A DNA stretch of 64,000 nucleotides from Betaproteobacteria bacterium (GCA_016192065.1 JACPUX010000067.1:124001-188000), one strand, 5' to 3'. Counted from the first letter of the stretch, positions 1 to 10,709 are shown. The notes: generated by a model from the sequence alone, not told the origin. Numbers and translations are program-made.

Positions 1-85
1 GTGGCGCGTGTGCTCAACTCGTCTCCCTGATCCAGAGTGTGTTACCGCGACCCATATTGTACCTTCAGCGTCCTCTGGAAATGCT

Positions 86-1429
86 CTAGGCCAAACGCGC
101 AGTGGCGGCCTGGTCAGGTTTCCAGATCGGGACGGTGCCGATTTCCCCGACGCCACAGCGAGCCTCCGCGGCGACGCCAAGGCCGGGGATGGCAACGATC
201 TTCCCATCGGCCAGAACCGCTGGCCAGAACCGCCTGGCCCACACCGGCACGCCCCGCTGGCGCAACAGCTCCCGCACTGCGCCGCTCGGGCGGTCGGCAA
301 GCAAGGCCAGGCGCGCGCCGGGCGGGCAGGGCACGACACGGCACGCGCTGGTGGCGGTCAGTCCGACCGCCAGGCCGGCCCCGAGGCTGGGCTCAAAAAC
401 CAGCTCGCCGTGCGGCAATCGCAGTTTGGTCTCGCCGCGCCAGGCCAAATCGAACGGGCCGGGCGGTGGGACGATGTGCAGTTGGGTGCCTTCGCGCACC
501 AGCATGACGGACTGATGCCGTAACTGGGTGCGGTGGTCGGGGCGAGTGCTGGATAGACTGCGCAACAGCGCCTGGAGGCGCGCCGCGCTGGGGGCCAGCA
601 GCCCGGCGCGAAGAAAGAAGTGCCGCAAGAGGTTGCGCGCCCGCGCCGGCGTCAAGGTGTGCAGCTTGGTTAGGGATAGTCCTTGCCAAGCCTCCCGGGG
701 GAGCCCGTCCTGCGCCGCCAGATCGGCCAGCAGTTCGGCGGCTTCGGCGCAGTGTCCGGCGCTGCGGGCAAGGGTCTGGGGGTAGCCCGGAACCTGCGCC
801 GCCAAAAGAGGCGCGATCTGGTGACGCAGAAAGTTGCGCCGCAGACGCAAGTCGGCATTGCTGTCGTCCTCGATCCATGTGAGCCCATGGACGCGCGCCC
901 AAGCCGTGAGCTCGCCGCGCGGGATACGCAAGAGCGGCCGCCACAGCGCCGGCCGGCCCGGAGCGAACTCGGGCATGGCGGCGAGTCCAGCCACACCGGC
1001 GCCACGCAGAAGCTGCAAGAGCACGGTCTCGGCCTGGTCATCGGCGTGGTGGGCCATCGCCACCACCGCGACGTCAAGCGCCCGCAACGCCGCGTGCCGC
1101 GCCTCGCGGGCAACTTCTTCGAGGCTCTCCTGGGGGGCGCGCCGGATGTTGAGGCGGGTGACGGAAAAAGGAAGGTCGAGCCGGGCGCAGGTTTGGGCGC
1201 AGAATTCCACCCAGTGCCCAGCCTGTCCGGAGAGCCCATGGCAAACGTGATGCGCGGTGAGCGCGAAGGCGAAGCGCTGCCTTGCCGCATGCAGGCCGTG
1301 GAGCAGACAGATGGAGTCGAGCCCGCCGGAGAGCGCGACCGCGACTGCGGTGCCGGGAGCGAAGCGCCGCGCCAACTCGGCGGCGAGCGCTTCGGTCAGA
1401 TCAACTGGGTAGTTCCTTGAACTTGCCAT
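86..1429 (-). CDS. tilS: tRNA(Ile)-lysidine synthase TilS
   Basis: TilS attaches lysine to C34 of tRNA-Ile(CAU) using ATP, so that the tRNA reads AUA and accepts isoleucine. The 447-residue product has the N-type ATP-pyrophosphatase P-loop SGGLDS at residues 34-39, followed by the expected HH and HGLS segment near residue 62 and the C-terminal tRNA-binding region. The usual N in VNHGLS is C here (HHVCHGLS). The ATG start lies inside the 3' end of accA (29-bp overlap), so the two genes are likely co-transcribed, an order common in proteobacteria. Length and motifs are normal for the family, so the assignment is firm. Confidence 0.95.
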   Translation of the reverse strand: MASSRNYPVDLTEALAAELARRFAPGTAVAVALSGGLDSICLLHGLHAARQRFAFALTAHHVCHGLSGQAGHWVEFCAQTCARLDLPFSVTRLNIRRAPQESLEEVAREARHAALRALDVAVVAMAHHADDQAETVLLQLLRGAGVAGLAAMPEFAPGRPALWRPLLRIPRGELTAWARVHGLTWIEDDSNADLRLRRNFLRHQIAPLLAAQVPGYPQTLARSAGHCAEAAELLADLAAQDGLPREAWQGLSLTKLHTLTPARARNLLRHFFLRAGLLAPSAARLQALLRSLSSTRPDHRTQLRHQSVMLVREGTQLHIVPPPGPFDLAWRGETKLRLPHGELVFEPSLGAGLAVGLTATSACRVVPCPPGARLALLADRPSGAVRELLRQRGVPVWARRFWPAVLADGKIVAIPGLGVAAEARCGVGEIGTVPIWKPDQAATARLA

Positions 1430-2366
1430 ACCCCAGGAGTCGTTCGGTGCGCGTAGCCAGCAGCGCCTCGAATGGCCGCTCCTGGAGCTGGCGCAAGCCT
1501 TCCTGCAAGGCCTTCTTCACCGTTGTCATGGTGGCGGCGGGATCGCGGTGGGCTCCCCCCAAGGGTTCGCTGACCACCTTATCGACCAGCCCCAGGGCTT
1601 TCAGGCGATGCGCGGTGATGCCCAGCGTTTCCGCCGCTTCCGGCGCTTGCTCGGCGGACTTCCACAGAATCGAGGCGCAGCCTTCGGGCGAGATCACCGA
1701 GTAGGTGGCGTACTGCATCATCAAAAGCAAATCGCCCACGGCGATGGCCAAGGCGCCGCCCGAACCGCCCTCGCCGATCACCAGGCAGAGGATGGGCACC
1801 TTGAGGCCGGCCATTTCGTAGAGGTTGCGGCCGATCGCTTCGGACTGTCCCCGTTCTTCCGCGCCCACACCGGGATAGGCGCCGGGGGTGTCGATGAAGG
1901 TTACCAGGGGAAGGTTGAACTTTTCCGCCAGGCGCATCAGCCGCAGCGCTTTGCGATAACCCTCGGGGCGTGGCATGCCGAAATTGCGGAAGATCTTCTC
2001 GCGGGTATCGCGGCCCTTTTGGTGCCCGATGACCATGACCGTTTGCCCATTGAAGCGGGCCAAGCCGCCCACGATCGCCGGGTCGTCGCCGTAGCTGCGG
2101 TCCCCGTGCAGTTCGTGGAAATCGGTGAACAGGTTCTGAATGTAATCGAGCGTATACGGCCGCTGCGGATGGCGCGCGACCTGCGCGATCTGCCAGGCGC
2201 CGAGCTTGCCGTAGATGTCTTTGGTGAGCTGCTGACTCTTCTTTTGCAGGCGTCCGATCTCGTCCGAGATATCGACCGCGGAATCTTCATGCACGAACCG
2301 AAGTTCCTCGATCTTCGCCTGCAAGTCGGCGATGGGCTGCTCGAATTCCAGGAAAGTCTGTTTCAT
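1401..2366 (-). CDS. accA: Acetyl-CoA carboxylase carboxyltransferase subunit alpha
   Basis: This is the alpha half of the carboxyltransferase of acetyl-CoA carboxylase, which with AccD moves the carboxyl group from carboxybiotin to acetyl-CoA to start fatty-acid synthesis in the cytoplasm. The 321-residue length matches the family (about 319). The N-terminal helical segment, the Rossmann-like crotonase core and the glycine-rich [11 protein letters not shown] segment that helps form the oxyanion site are all visible. It is the first gene of an accA-tilS pair. The 120 bp upstream hold no recognisable gene. Confidence 0.96.
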   Translation of the reverse strand: MKQTFLEFEQPIADLQAKIEELRFVHEDSAVDISDEIGRLQKKSQQLTKDIYGKLGAWQIAQVARHPQRPYTLDYIQNLFTDFHELHGDRSYGDDPAIVGGLARFNGQTVMVIGHQKGRDTREKIFRNFGMPRPEGYRKALRLMRLAEKFNLPLVTFIDTPGAYPGVGAEERGQSEAIGRNLYEMAGLKVPILCLVIGEGGSGGALAIAVGDLLLMMQYATYSVISPEGCASILWKSAEQAPEAAETLGITAHRLKALGLVDKVVSEPLGGAHRDPAATMTTVKKALQEGLRQLQERPFEALLATRTERLLGYGKFKELPS

Positions 2367-2486
2367 AAGCCACCTATCCCCAAGGCGGGCGCCAATGATA
2401 CTCCATTCCGGCGCGGGGAACCAAACGGGGCTGGGCGCGGTGCTGGGGAACTGGTTGATTATTGGGCTCTAATGGAACTTGCGCGC

Positions 2487-4040
2487 TCAGAAGAGCATGC
2501 GGCTGAGGGGCAATTCCCGGCCGTCCGGCAGTACCAGCGTGCCACTTTGGGGATCGCTAAAACGCAAGCTCATGTAGCCCGCGGCGCCGTTGACCAGCGT
2601 CGCCGGTTGATACGAACCGGTAAGCGTCTGCCCCTGCCCGAACTGCTGCCATTGCCCGACATAGCGACCTTCGCTCTCCTGCGCGGTGGCGAGGTACCAA
2701 ACGGCGCGACCGTCGTTTTCGTAGAGGAAGGCGCTGGCGACCAGGGTTGCGCCCTGCTGCTCCAGGAAGAAACCGCGGCCGCTTTCCGAACTGTTCCACC
2801 ACCAGCCGGCTTCCGGGGCGCTTGCCGGGGCGCCGCCGGCGTCCCAGACCAAGCGTGTGATCGGCACCGTCCCCCCCGACCAGACCAGCGTGCAGGCCGC
2901 TTCGGCGGTGCAGGTGAGGGCGATGTTGCCGGCACTGCCCAAGAAAGAAGCTGGCCGATAGCTCGCGGTGAGCGCCTGCCCGCCGGCATAGGTGTCGAGG
3001 CTGCCACTGAAGCTGCCATCGGCAAAAAATCGCCCGGCGCTGACGTACCAGGTGGCGTGCCCGCTGGCATCGTAGAGGTAACTCGCGAGAAACATCAGGT
3101 TGCCGCTGACTTCCAAGGTGAATCCGCGGCCGCTCTCTTGCGCGTTCCACCACCAGCCGCTCTTCGGATAAGGCGCGCGGCTGCTGGCGTCGAGGTATGC
3201 GAAGAGCGCGTTGTATGCAGTGGCGTTGCCGGGCAGGCTGTGGTGCGACCCGGTGGCATCGCTATAGAGTGAAGCGTTGCCGCCATGGGTGTTGACGAAG
3301 GTTTCGCCCTGCGGCATTTCTTCGCACATGCTCCAGCCGTGGTCGCGATCGAGCTCGCCGCAATACATCCAGGCGCGTATGCCGCGCACTGCCGCGACAT
3401 TACTCTTGGCTGCCTCCACCGTGGCGTGCATGAGCATGCCTGTGGTGAGCGGACCGATCGCCGCGCCGCTCACCGCGATCTGGCCGCGAAACAGGCGCGC
3501 ATCGGCGAGGTCTCGCACCAGCACCGCGAACGACAAGGCACTGCCTACCGAGAAGCCCATCAGCCAGCGGTTGGCATCCGCGAAGGGGCAATACGGCGAC
3601 AGCGCCGCATCGATCTCTTTGAGCTGGGCGTAAACCGATGCGTCACTTTCCGCGGTGGGCGTGCCGCCACCCCAGGACAGGCCGACGAAGGCATAACCGC
3701 GCTCCGCGAACTGGTTGTGCCAGTCGTTCCACTCGGCTTCGGCATAACCGCCGGTGCCGTGCAAATCGAAGATCACGACGCGTTTCGCCGCGGTGTAGAA
3801 CGCAGGGGGTACCCAAACCGCGTAATAGCGGTCGCCAATCGCTACCAGCTTGCCGCCGTCGGCCAGGAATGCCGCCCGCTGGCTGCTTCCCGGGCCAGTC
3901 AGCGCCGGAATGCCGGGTGGATTGGAGTTGCTGGCGAGAAAGCTTCGGCAGGTGGACTCGGTGGGGTTCTGGGCGAGCGCACCGGCTTCGATGAAGAGGC
4001 CAAGGAAGAACAGCGCGGCGAGTTTCGAAAAGGAAAGCAC
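2487..4040 (-). CDS. Secreted PHB-depolymerase-like esterase with two C-terminal WWW-N repeats
   Basis: This is an exported alpha/beta hydrolase. The chosen GTG start follows GGAGATGAA and gives a clean signal peptide (KLAALFFLGLF... cut near ALAQ); an upstream in-frame ATG would add 15 residues and overlap the divergent region. The catalytic part resembles the esterase/PHB depolymerase family: an HGTGG oxyanion-type segment and the lipase box GFSVG. The C-terminal third has two repeats, each starting WWWN..ESGRGF and continuing with an aromatic ATWY/AVWY motif. Such repeats recur in exported proteins of beta- and gammaproteobacteria and have no established function that I can name. The substrate may be short-chain polyester or feruloyl-type esters; this cannot be decided from sequence. 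Confidence 0.75.
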   Translation of the reverse strand: MLSFSKLAALFFLGLFIEAGALAQNPTESTCRSFLASNSNPPGIPALTGPGSSQRAAFLADGGKLVAIGDRYYAVWVPPAFYTAAKRVVIFDLHGTGGYAEAEWNDWHNQFAERGYAFVGLSWGGGTPTAESDASVYAQLKEIDAALSPYCPFADANRWLMGFSVGSALSFAVLVRDLADARLFRGQIAVSGAAIGPLTTGMLMHATVEAAKSNVAAVRGIRAWMYCGELDRDHGWSMCEEMPQGETFVNTHGGNASLYSDATGSHHSLPGNATAYNALFAYLDASSRAPYPKSGWWWNAQESGRGFTLEVSGNLMFLASYLYDASGHATWYVSAGRFFADGSFSGSLDTYAGGQALTASYRPASFLGSAGNIALTCTAEAACTLVWSGGTVPITRLVWDAGGAPASAPEAGWWWNSSESGRGFFLEQQGATLVASAFLYENDGRAVWYLATAQESEGRYVGQWQQFGQGQTLTGSYQPATLVNGAAGYMSLRFSDPQSGTLVLPDGRELPLSRMLF

Positions 4041-4183
4041 TTCATCTCCACAGACATCAAACCATGAAGCCCAGCATAAGGCCAAGTGGCCGCCGTCGTC
4101 GGGGTTGGAAAAACTCGTTTACATTTTGGCCGGACCTCTGCTTCAGCTCGGAAATCCTGTGGCAATGGGGGGCACGCTGCCAC

Positions 4184-4189
4184 TATAAT
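4184..4189 (+). promoter_or_regulatory. Perfect -10 box placed for a leaderless methyltransferase mRNA
   Basis: TATAAT ends 6 bp before the ATG at 4196, and no Shine-Dalgarno sequence precedes that ATG. Transcription starting 6-8 bases after the -10 box would begin at or next to the A of ATG, giving a leaderless mRNA. No good -35 hexamer is seen. This is an inference from spacing only. Confidence 0.45.
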
Positions 4190-4195
4190 CCCGGC

Positions 4196-5197
4196 ATGAA
4201 CAAGCCCCTTGATCCAGCCGACCTGGTGGTGGACCACACGCCTTGGGTTCCAGCGGTAATTGGGCCAATCGGCGACCACCAAACGGATCTGCCCCGCATT
4301 GCCCGCGATCCGGTACTGACCGCAGCCATTGAAGCGCAATTGGCGCAGGTTCCCAGTGCGCACAATTTGCATCGGCGCGATGCGCGGGACCTCGGCTTCC
4401 TGGCGCCGGGCAGCGTCCATCTCGTCTTGACCTCTCCACCCTACTGGACGCTCAAAGACTATCGCTCTAGCGCAGGACAGATGGGCGAAATCGAGGATTA
4501 CGAGGAGTTTTTGAACGCGCTCGACCAAGTCTGGCGAGCATGCTTCCATGCGCTCGTTCCGGGCGGGCGCCTGATCTGCGTGGTCGGCGACGTCTGCCTC
4601 TCCAGACGCAAGAACAAGGGCGAGCATCTGGTCATGCCCCTGCACGCCTCGATTCAAGAGCATTGTCGACGCCTTGGTTACAACAATCTGGCTCCGATCA
4701 TTTGGCACAAGATCGCCAACGCGGTCTATGAAGCAAGCGGCAACGGAGGGGGCTTTCTGGGCAAGCCCTACGAACCCAACAGTGTCATCAAGAACGACAT
4801 CGAGTTCATTCTGATGGAGCGCAAGCCAGGTGGCTATCGCAGCCCGGACCTCTCCACGCGCATTCTTAGCGTGATTCCGGCTGAGCGGCATCGGGTTTGG
4901 TTTCAGCAAATTTGGACTGGGCTGACCGGCGCGTCGACCAAGCATCATCCTGCGCCCTATCCGCTGGAACTGGCCGAGCGGCTGATACGCATGTTCAGTT
5001 TCGTGGGAGATACCGTGCTGGACCCCTTCGTTGGCACAGGCACCACCATGGTGGCCGCCGCCAAATGGGGCCGCAACAGCATCGGCGTGGAAGTCGACCC
5101 GCATTACCAGGAGATGGCGGTCAAACGTATCGAAACGGATCTTCCCAAGCTCTTTTCCGGCCACGTCCTGCACGTTCACGGTGGCAGAGATGATTGA
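4196..5197 (+). CDS. DNA methyltransferase (N4/N6 class, beta order) of an R-M system
   Basis: This is an amino-methyltransferase of 333 residues that would protect host DNA from the adjacent endonuclease. Catalytic motif IV, TSPPYW, comes early, and the AdoMet-binding FxGxG-type motif DPFVGTGT lies near the C-terminus, which is the beta-class order. The S-P-P-Y tetrapeptide is typical of N4-cytosine methylases, though some N6-adenine enzymes carry it. The ATG at 4196 was chosen because a -10 box lies directly upstream; an ORF from 4064 would begin with a low-complexity stretch unlike the family. The stop overlaps the endonuclease start by 8 bp. Confidence 0.85.
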   Translation: MNKPLDPADLVVDHTPWVPAVIGPIGDHQTDLPRIARDPVLTAAIEAQLAQVPSAHNLHRRDARDLGFLAPGSVHLVLTSPPYWTLKDYRSSAGQMGEIEDYEEFLNALDQVWRACFHALVPGGRLICVVGDVCLSRRKNKGEHLVMPLHASIQEHCRRLGYNNLAPIIWHKIANAVYEASGNGGGFLGKPYEPNSVIKNDIEFILMERKPGGYRSPDLSTRILSVIPAERHRVWFQQIWTGLTGASTKHHPAPYPLELAERLIRMFSFVGDTVLDPFVGTGTTMVAAAKWGRNSIGVEVDPHYQEMAVKRIETDLPKLFSGHVLHVHGGRDD

Positions 5198-5924
5198 CGT
5201 CGAGGCGCTTCTGGGCAAGGCCGTGCAGCAGTTCTGGAAGACGCGCAGTCGCCAGAAACTGAAGCAAGGTTTTCAGAGCGGGCGGAAAGACGCCGGAGAC
5301 CGAGCTGCGGTGACAGGAGGCAAGCATACGGACGGTTTCGTCGAACTCGTGGCGGCAATCGTTAACGACGCGGGACTGCCCGAGGCGAAGATTCACACTG
5401 CCCAGAAGAAGCGTAGAACCCTGCCCGGGCATTTCCGCCCCACCAAGGAGTGGGATGTCGTGGTGGTCTCCGGCTCAGACTTGGTCGCCGTCGTCGAGGT
5501 CAAGTCCCAGGTGGGCAGTTTCGGCAACAATTTCAACAACCGGGTCGAAGAGGCCTTGGGAAACGCCACGGACTTCTGGACGGCTTATCGCAAGGGAGCG
5601 TTTAGTCCTTCGCAAAGACCGTGGCTGGGTTATCTGTTCATGCTGGAAGAGAATGCAAAGTCGCTGCGCCCAACCAAACGCATCGAGCTGAGTCCCTTCA
5701 AAGTCGACGCGGCTTTCCAAGGTTTGAGCTACGCCGAGCGCTACGAGCTTGTCTGCGAGCGCCTGGTGCGAGAGCTGCATTACGATGCCGCCTGCCTGTT
5801 TACCTCAGACTCAAAAGGCGGGCTCAAGGGAACCTTTCGGCAGCCCAGGGAAGAACTCGATATTCGCCGATTTGCCATTTCACTGCATGCGCGCGCCGCC
5901 GCGTTTGCCAGGCTGCAGGGCTGA
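5190..5924 (+). CDS. Type II restriction endonuclease, XhoI/PaeR7I family
   Basis: The 244-residue product matches my recollection of the XhoI/PaeR7I family (expected site CTCGAG): an early AVTGGKHTDGF block, FRPTKEWD, then EVKSQVG and FGNNFNNR.EEALG. The D of EWD and E-V-K form the PD-(D/E)xK-type catalytic core. The start overlaps the methyltransferase stop (ATGATTGA), giving translational coupling so that the methylase is made first. CTCGAG occurs in this window (for example near 30515 and 49182), so cognate methylation would be needed if the specificity is conserved. Specificity is inferred from the family only. Confidence 0.85.
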   Translation: MIDVEALLGKAVQQFWKTRSRQKLKQGFQSGRKDAGDRAAVTGGKHTDGFVELVAAIVNDAGLPEAKIHTAQKKRRTLPGHFRPTKEWDVVVVSGSDLVAVVEVKSQVGSFGNNFNNRVEEALGNATDFWTAYRKGAFSPSQRPWLGYLFMLEENAKSLRPTKRIELSPFKVDAAFQGLSYAERYELVCERLVRELHYDAACLFTSDSKGGLKGTFRQPREELDIRRFAISLHARAAAFARLQG

Positions 5925-6175
5925 ACGCGCAGTTGTCGGCCGGCAAGATTGCCCCACGTCTCTTGCGTGAAGGGCAGCGAAACCCGTGGGTTGGACAAGA
6001 CCATGCAAGGGCGATCAGGGCCAGGTCTGACAATAGCTTGCAAAATCAAGCACAGCGCGCACTTCATGTCAATGGTCCGGGTGGACTATGGACCGCGGGC
6101 GGACTGATCCTGAAACTTGCCGAGCGAGTGCCCCGCAGCAGTCTGTGTCGCCAATCCCGGTGGGGAGGATTGAAC

Positions 6176-6691
6176 ATGCGAATTGCGACCGAGGCTGCAT
6201 TGCAATTGTTTCGCGAACGCGTCGCCCAACTGCGACTTGATCGTGCCTCGATGGTGTTTTTCGCGCAGGTGCTGTGTCTTTCGGGGCTTGATTTTTTCGC
6301 CAAATGGGCGATTCAGGCCGTTTACCCCGTGGGAAAGTACCAGTTCTTCCTTGGACACCTTCTGCTGATTGGCCATGTGCAGCACGAGGTGGGGAGGAAT
6401 CTCGCACTACTGATTGTCGTGTGCCTATTCATTTTCGGGGTCTGTCTGTTCCGCGTACCCTCCAGAGCGCCGCTATTGCGCTATCCGTTGACCGTTGCAC
6501 TCGGTGGGATTCTGGCGAACTCTATTGAGGCAGCGGTATTTGGGCACGCAACGGATTGGCTCTCGGTTCTTCCAGAATGGCGCCAGAGTATCAACAACCT
6601 TGCTGATCTATTCATACTCGTTGGCGTCGCCTGGTATGTCTTGAATTCCTGTCGCATGCTCCTGGCAGGACTGCGTGAGCGAACCCGCTAG
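6176..6691 (+). CDS. LspA-like (signal peptidase II family) membrane protein with altered catalytic dyad
   Basis: This is a 171-residue protein with about four membrane segments, preceded by a strong GGGGAGG ribosome site 6-7 bases before the ATG. It aligns by eye with lipoprotein signal peptidase: LDFFAK (residues 38-43) matches the DxxxK segment of helix 1, LGGILANSIE (109-118) matches GGAIGNxxDR, and NNLADLFILVG (140-150) matches FNxADxxIxxG. Asp144 of the catalytic dyad is kept, but the other Asp is Glu118 and the following Arg is Ala. The NTGxxF segment is not recognisable. It may be a lipid-processing enzyme of altered specificity or an inactive paralogue. It converges on the copper island. 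Confidence 0.6.
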   Translation: MRIATEAALQLFRERVAQLRLDRASMVFFAQVLCLSGLDFFAKWAIQAVYPVGKYQFFLGHLLLIGHVQHEVGRNLALLIVVCLFIFGVCLFRVPSRAPLLRYPLTVALGGILANSIEAAVFGHATDWLSVLPEWRQSINNLADLFILVGVAWYVLNSCRMLLAGLRERTR

Positions 6692-6848
6692 AGCCCAGGA
6701 CCGCAAGATTCTCGCGCTCTCATAGCCTCGGCAAGTTGACGCCGCGCACGAAGTGGTCTGCGCAACAGCGGCGCATGGACCGACGCGTTTGAACACGCAA
6801 TCACCCCGGTCATGGGAAAGAAGCCAGAGTAGCAGCCCCTTCAGTGCT

Positions 6849-7298
6849 TCACGAAAACTTCTCGAAGACCTGGATGCGGCCTTCGCGATCGAAGCTCTTC
6901 ACGTCGTAAGGCTCGCGCTGCCCCGGCACTTCCATGCCGGGCGAACCCAGGGGCATGCCGGGTACGGCCAGGCCGGCGATTTGTGGCCGTTCGCGCCACA
7001 CGCGTTTGAGGCTGCTGGCGGGCACGTGGCCTTCGATCACATAGGTGCCGAATTGCGCGGTGTGGCAGGATGACAAGGCGGCGGGAACACCCAGGCGCCG
7101 CTTCACGGCTTCGAGGTCGTCGGTGTCGAAGGTTTTGACCTGAAATCCCTCGGCGCGCAAGTGGTCCACCCACTTGCCACAGCAGCCGCAATGCGGGTCT
7201 TTGTGGACCAAGAGTTCGGGAGGCGCTTGGGCTACCGCGCAGCCTGCGGGAAGCGCGAGGGCGGCGAGCAGCAAGCGGCGTCGGCGGGGGGAGAACAT
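6849..7298 (-). CDS. DUF411 periplasmic metal-binding protein
   Basis: This 149-residue exported protein of the DUF411 family is common beside copper and silver efflux genes. The N-terminus is a basic, hydrophobic signal (MFSPRRRRLLLAALALPAG); the mature part starts with HKDPHCGCCGKW (Cys37, Cys39, Cys40), the conserved metal-binding motif. Further family features include SCHTAQFGTYVIEGHVP and the GLAVPGMPLGSPGME segment. The chosen start has GGAG about 10 bases upstream; an ATG 15 codons earlier (7343) would mask the signal peptide. It is the last gene of the minus-strand metal operon and may serve as a periplasmic copper buffer. Confidence 0.85.
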   Translation of the reverse strand: MFSPRRRRLLLAALALPAGCAVAQAPPELLVHKDPHCGCCGKWVDHLRAEGFQVKTFDTDDLEAVKRRLGVPAALSSCHTAQFGTYVIEGHVPASSLKRVWRERPQIAGLAVPGMPLGSPGMEVPGQREPYDVKSFDREGRIQVFEKFS

Positions 7299-7369
7299 GG
7301 CGGTTGACTCCGAAGATGATATTGACTTGGAACGCGCGAGCATGATGCCATGACCAGAGATTGCGTGCT

Positions 7370-8005
7370 TCAGCGCTTGGGCCAGGGCCAGAAGGCGGGC
7401 GTTCTCGCCCGATACTGAGCGAAGTCCGCGCCGAACGCGGCGGCGATGTCTTGCTCTTCGCGGCGGGCGAGGCGCCAATACATGAACACCAGGACCGGGA
7501 ACATCCCCAGCGTGACCAGCGTCGGCCACTGCACCAGGAAGCCGCTCATGATGAGGATGAAACCCACATACTGCGGGTGCCTCAGGCGCGCGTAGGGGCC
7601 GCTGATGGCCAGTCGGTGTTCGCGCTGGGCGGCGTAGAGCACGCGCCAGGCCGAGGCCAGCAACCAGAAGCCGCCGAAAATCAGCACCGAACTCAGCACA
7701 TGAAATGGCCCGAAGTGTGGATTGGCCTTCCAGCCGAAAATCATTTCCAGCAAGTGGCCGGAGTCGTGCGCAAGCCAGTCGATGCCAGGGTAGCGGCTGG
7801 TCAGCCAGCCCGAGAGCAGATAGATGGTCAGGGGGAAGCCGTACATCTCGGTGAACAAGGCGACCAGAAAGGCCGAGAAGGCGCCGAAGGAACGCCAGTC
7901 GCGGCGAGTCTGCGGCCTGGCGAAACTGAAGGCAAAGATGACGAAGATGGCCGAGTTGAGGACGACCAGGGGCCACAGGCCGTAGGCAGCGGATTCGTCG
8001 CTCAC
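7370..8005 (-). CDS. Isoprenylcysteine/phospholipid methyltransferase-like membrane protein (ICMT/PEMT fold)
   Basis: This 211-residue multi-pass membrane protein has the C-terminal signature GPYARLRHPQYVGF plus EEQD and FGADFAQYRARTP, which is typical of the ICMT/PEMT/NnrU-like methyltransferase superfamily. It starts at a GTG that overlaps the stop of the DUF2933 gene (GTGA), so it is translationally coupled. Homologues often sit in copper and heavy-metal loci, but the acceptor there is not established to my knowledge. A role in membrane lipid or protein methylation under metal stress is inference. Confidence 0.75.
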   Translation of the reverse strand: MSDESAAYGLWPLVVLNSAIFVIFAFSFARPQTRRDWRSFGAFSAFLVALFTEMYGFPLTIYLLSGWLTSRYPGIDWLAHDSGHLLEMIFGWKANPHFGPFHVLSSVLIFGGFWLLASAWRVLYAAQREHRLAISGPYARLRHPQYVGFILIMSGFLVQWPTLVTLGMFPVLVFMYWRLARREEQDIAAAFGADFAQYRARTPAFWPWPKR

Positions 8006-8262
8006 TTCTTCGCTCCTTTCTGCTTCGTGTGCATATCGCCGTGCCCCTCATGTCTGGCGCCATGCCCGCCGTGATGAAACAGATGCATCAGCGGGCAGGC
8101 GAGCAGCAGCAGATAGGGCAAGATGCCGAACAGGTGGGCGCGGTGTTCCGTGAACAGGAAAAAGGCGGTGATGGCTGTAAAGGCCAGAAAAATCCACTTC
8201 CCCCTTCCGTTGCCGGGTCCAACCGGCCCCTGCGTAGGCGCCTTGCCCGGTGTCGTTTCCAT
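8002..8262 (-). CDS. DUF2933 small His-rich membrane protein
   Basis: This 86-residue protein has a polar N-terminus, two hydrophobic segments (roughly residues 22-37 and 44-60) and a His-rich tail (HLFHHGGHGARHEGHGDMH), matching the DUF2933 family that accompanies copper-transporting ATPases. GGGAG lies upstream of the ATG. The stop overlaps the following methyltransferase-like gene. The tail could bind Cu or Ag ions at the membrane surface; function is not established. Confidence 0.8.
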   Translation of the reverse strand: METTPGKAPTQGPVGPGNGRGKWIFLAFTAITAFFLFTEHRAHLFGILPYLLLLACPLMHLFHHGGHGARHEGHGDMHTKQKGAKK

Positions 8263-8281
8263 GTCGTCTCCCAGGGCGTCA

Positions 8282-8301
8282 CTCGCCCGCTGGCGGGCGA
8301 G
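8282..8301 (-). other. Perfect inverted repeat between micro-ORF and DUF2933 gene
   Basis: CTCGCCCGC and GCGGGCGAG flank a 2-base centre, giving a 9-bp stem (about 4 bases would be looped out in RNA). No T-run follows on the minus strand, so it is not a classical terminator. It could stabilise the upstream ATPase message or modulate expression of the DUF2933 gene. Confidence 0.5.
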
Positions 8302-8312
8302 GAGACGCTGTC

Positions 8313-8348
8313 TTACTTCCTGTCATGTGGATGGTCGTGCTTGCCCAT
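8313..8348 (-). CDS. Candidate 11-residue His-rich micropeptide
   Basis: A very short frame encodes MGKHDHPHDRK, with three His and two Asp in 11 residues. AAGGAG lies 8-9 bases before the ATG and overlaps the 3' end of the P-type ATPase gene. The frame closes with TAA 12 bases before a 9-bp hairpin. The next gene, DUF2933, is also His-rich. It may be a real metal-binding peptide, a leader coupling ATPase to DUF2933 translation, or chance. The ribosome site and composition make chance less likely, but the frame is too short for coding statistics. Confidence 0.4.
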   Translation of the reverse strand: MGKHDHPHDRK

Positions 8349-8360
8349 GTTCTTTCTCCT

Positions 8361-10697
<2,337 letters not shown>

Positions 10698-10709
10698 GAC
10701 GGCGGCTGC

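Noticed and set aside
1548-3272. Long plus-strand frame opposite accA and the esterase
   Set aside because: Antisense shadow: the opposite strand encodes accA and a lipase-box protein with matching ribosome sites.
4064-4195. N-terminal extension of the methyltransferase
   Set aside because: The 44 extra residues do not look like the family, overlap the divergent esterase region and would place the -10 box inside the gene.
5925-6175. 251-bp gap after the endonuclease gene
   Set aside because: Looked for a control (C) protein gene or tRNA; none seen. Open frames there are antisense or lack ribosome sites.
6692-6848. Gap between convergent LspA-like and DUF411 genes
   Set aside because: No convincing terminator stem with a T-run and no small gene was found.
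7299-8063. Upstream extension of the DUF411 frame
   Set aside because: It runs in another frame through the ICMT-like and DUF2933 genes and would bury the signal peptide.
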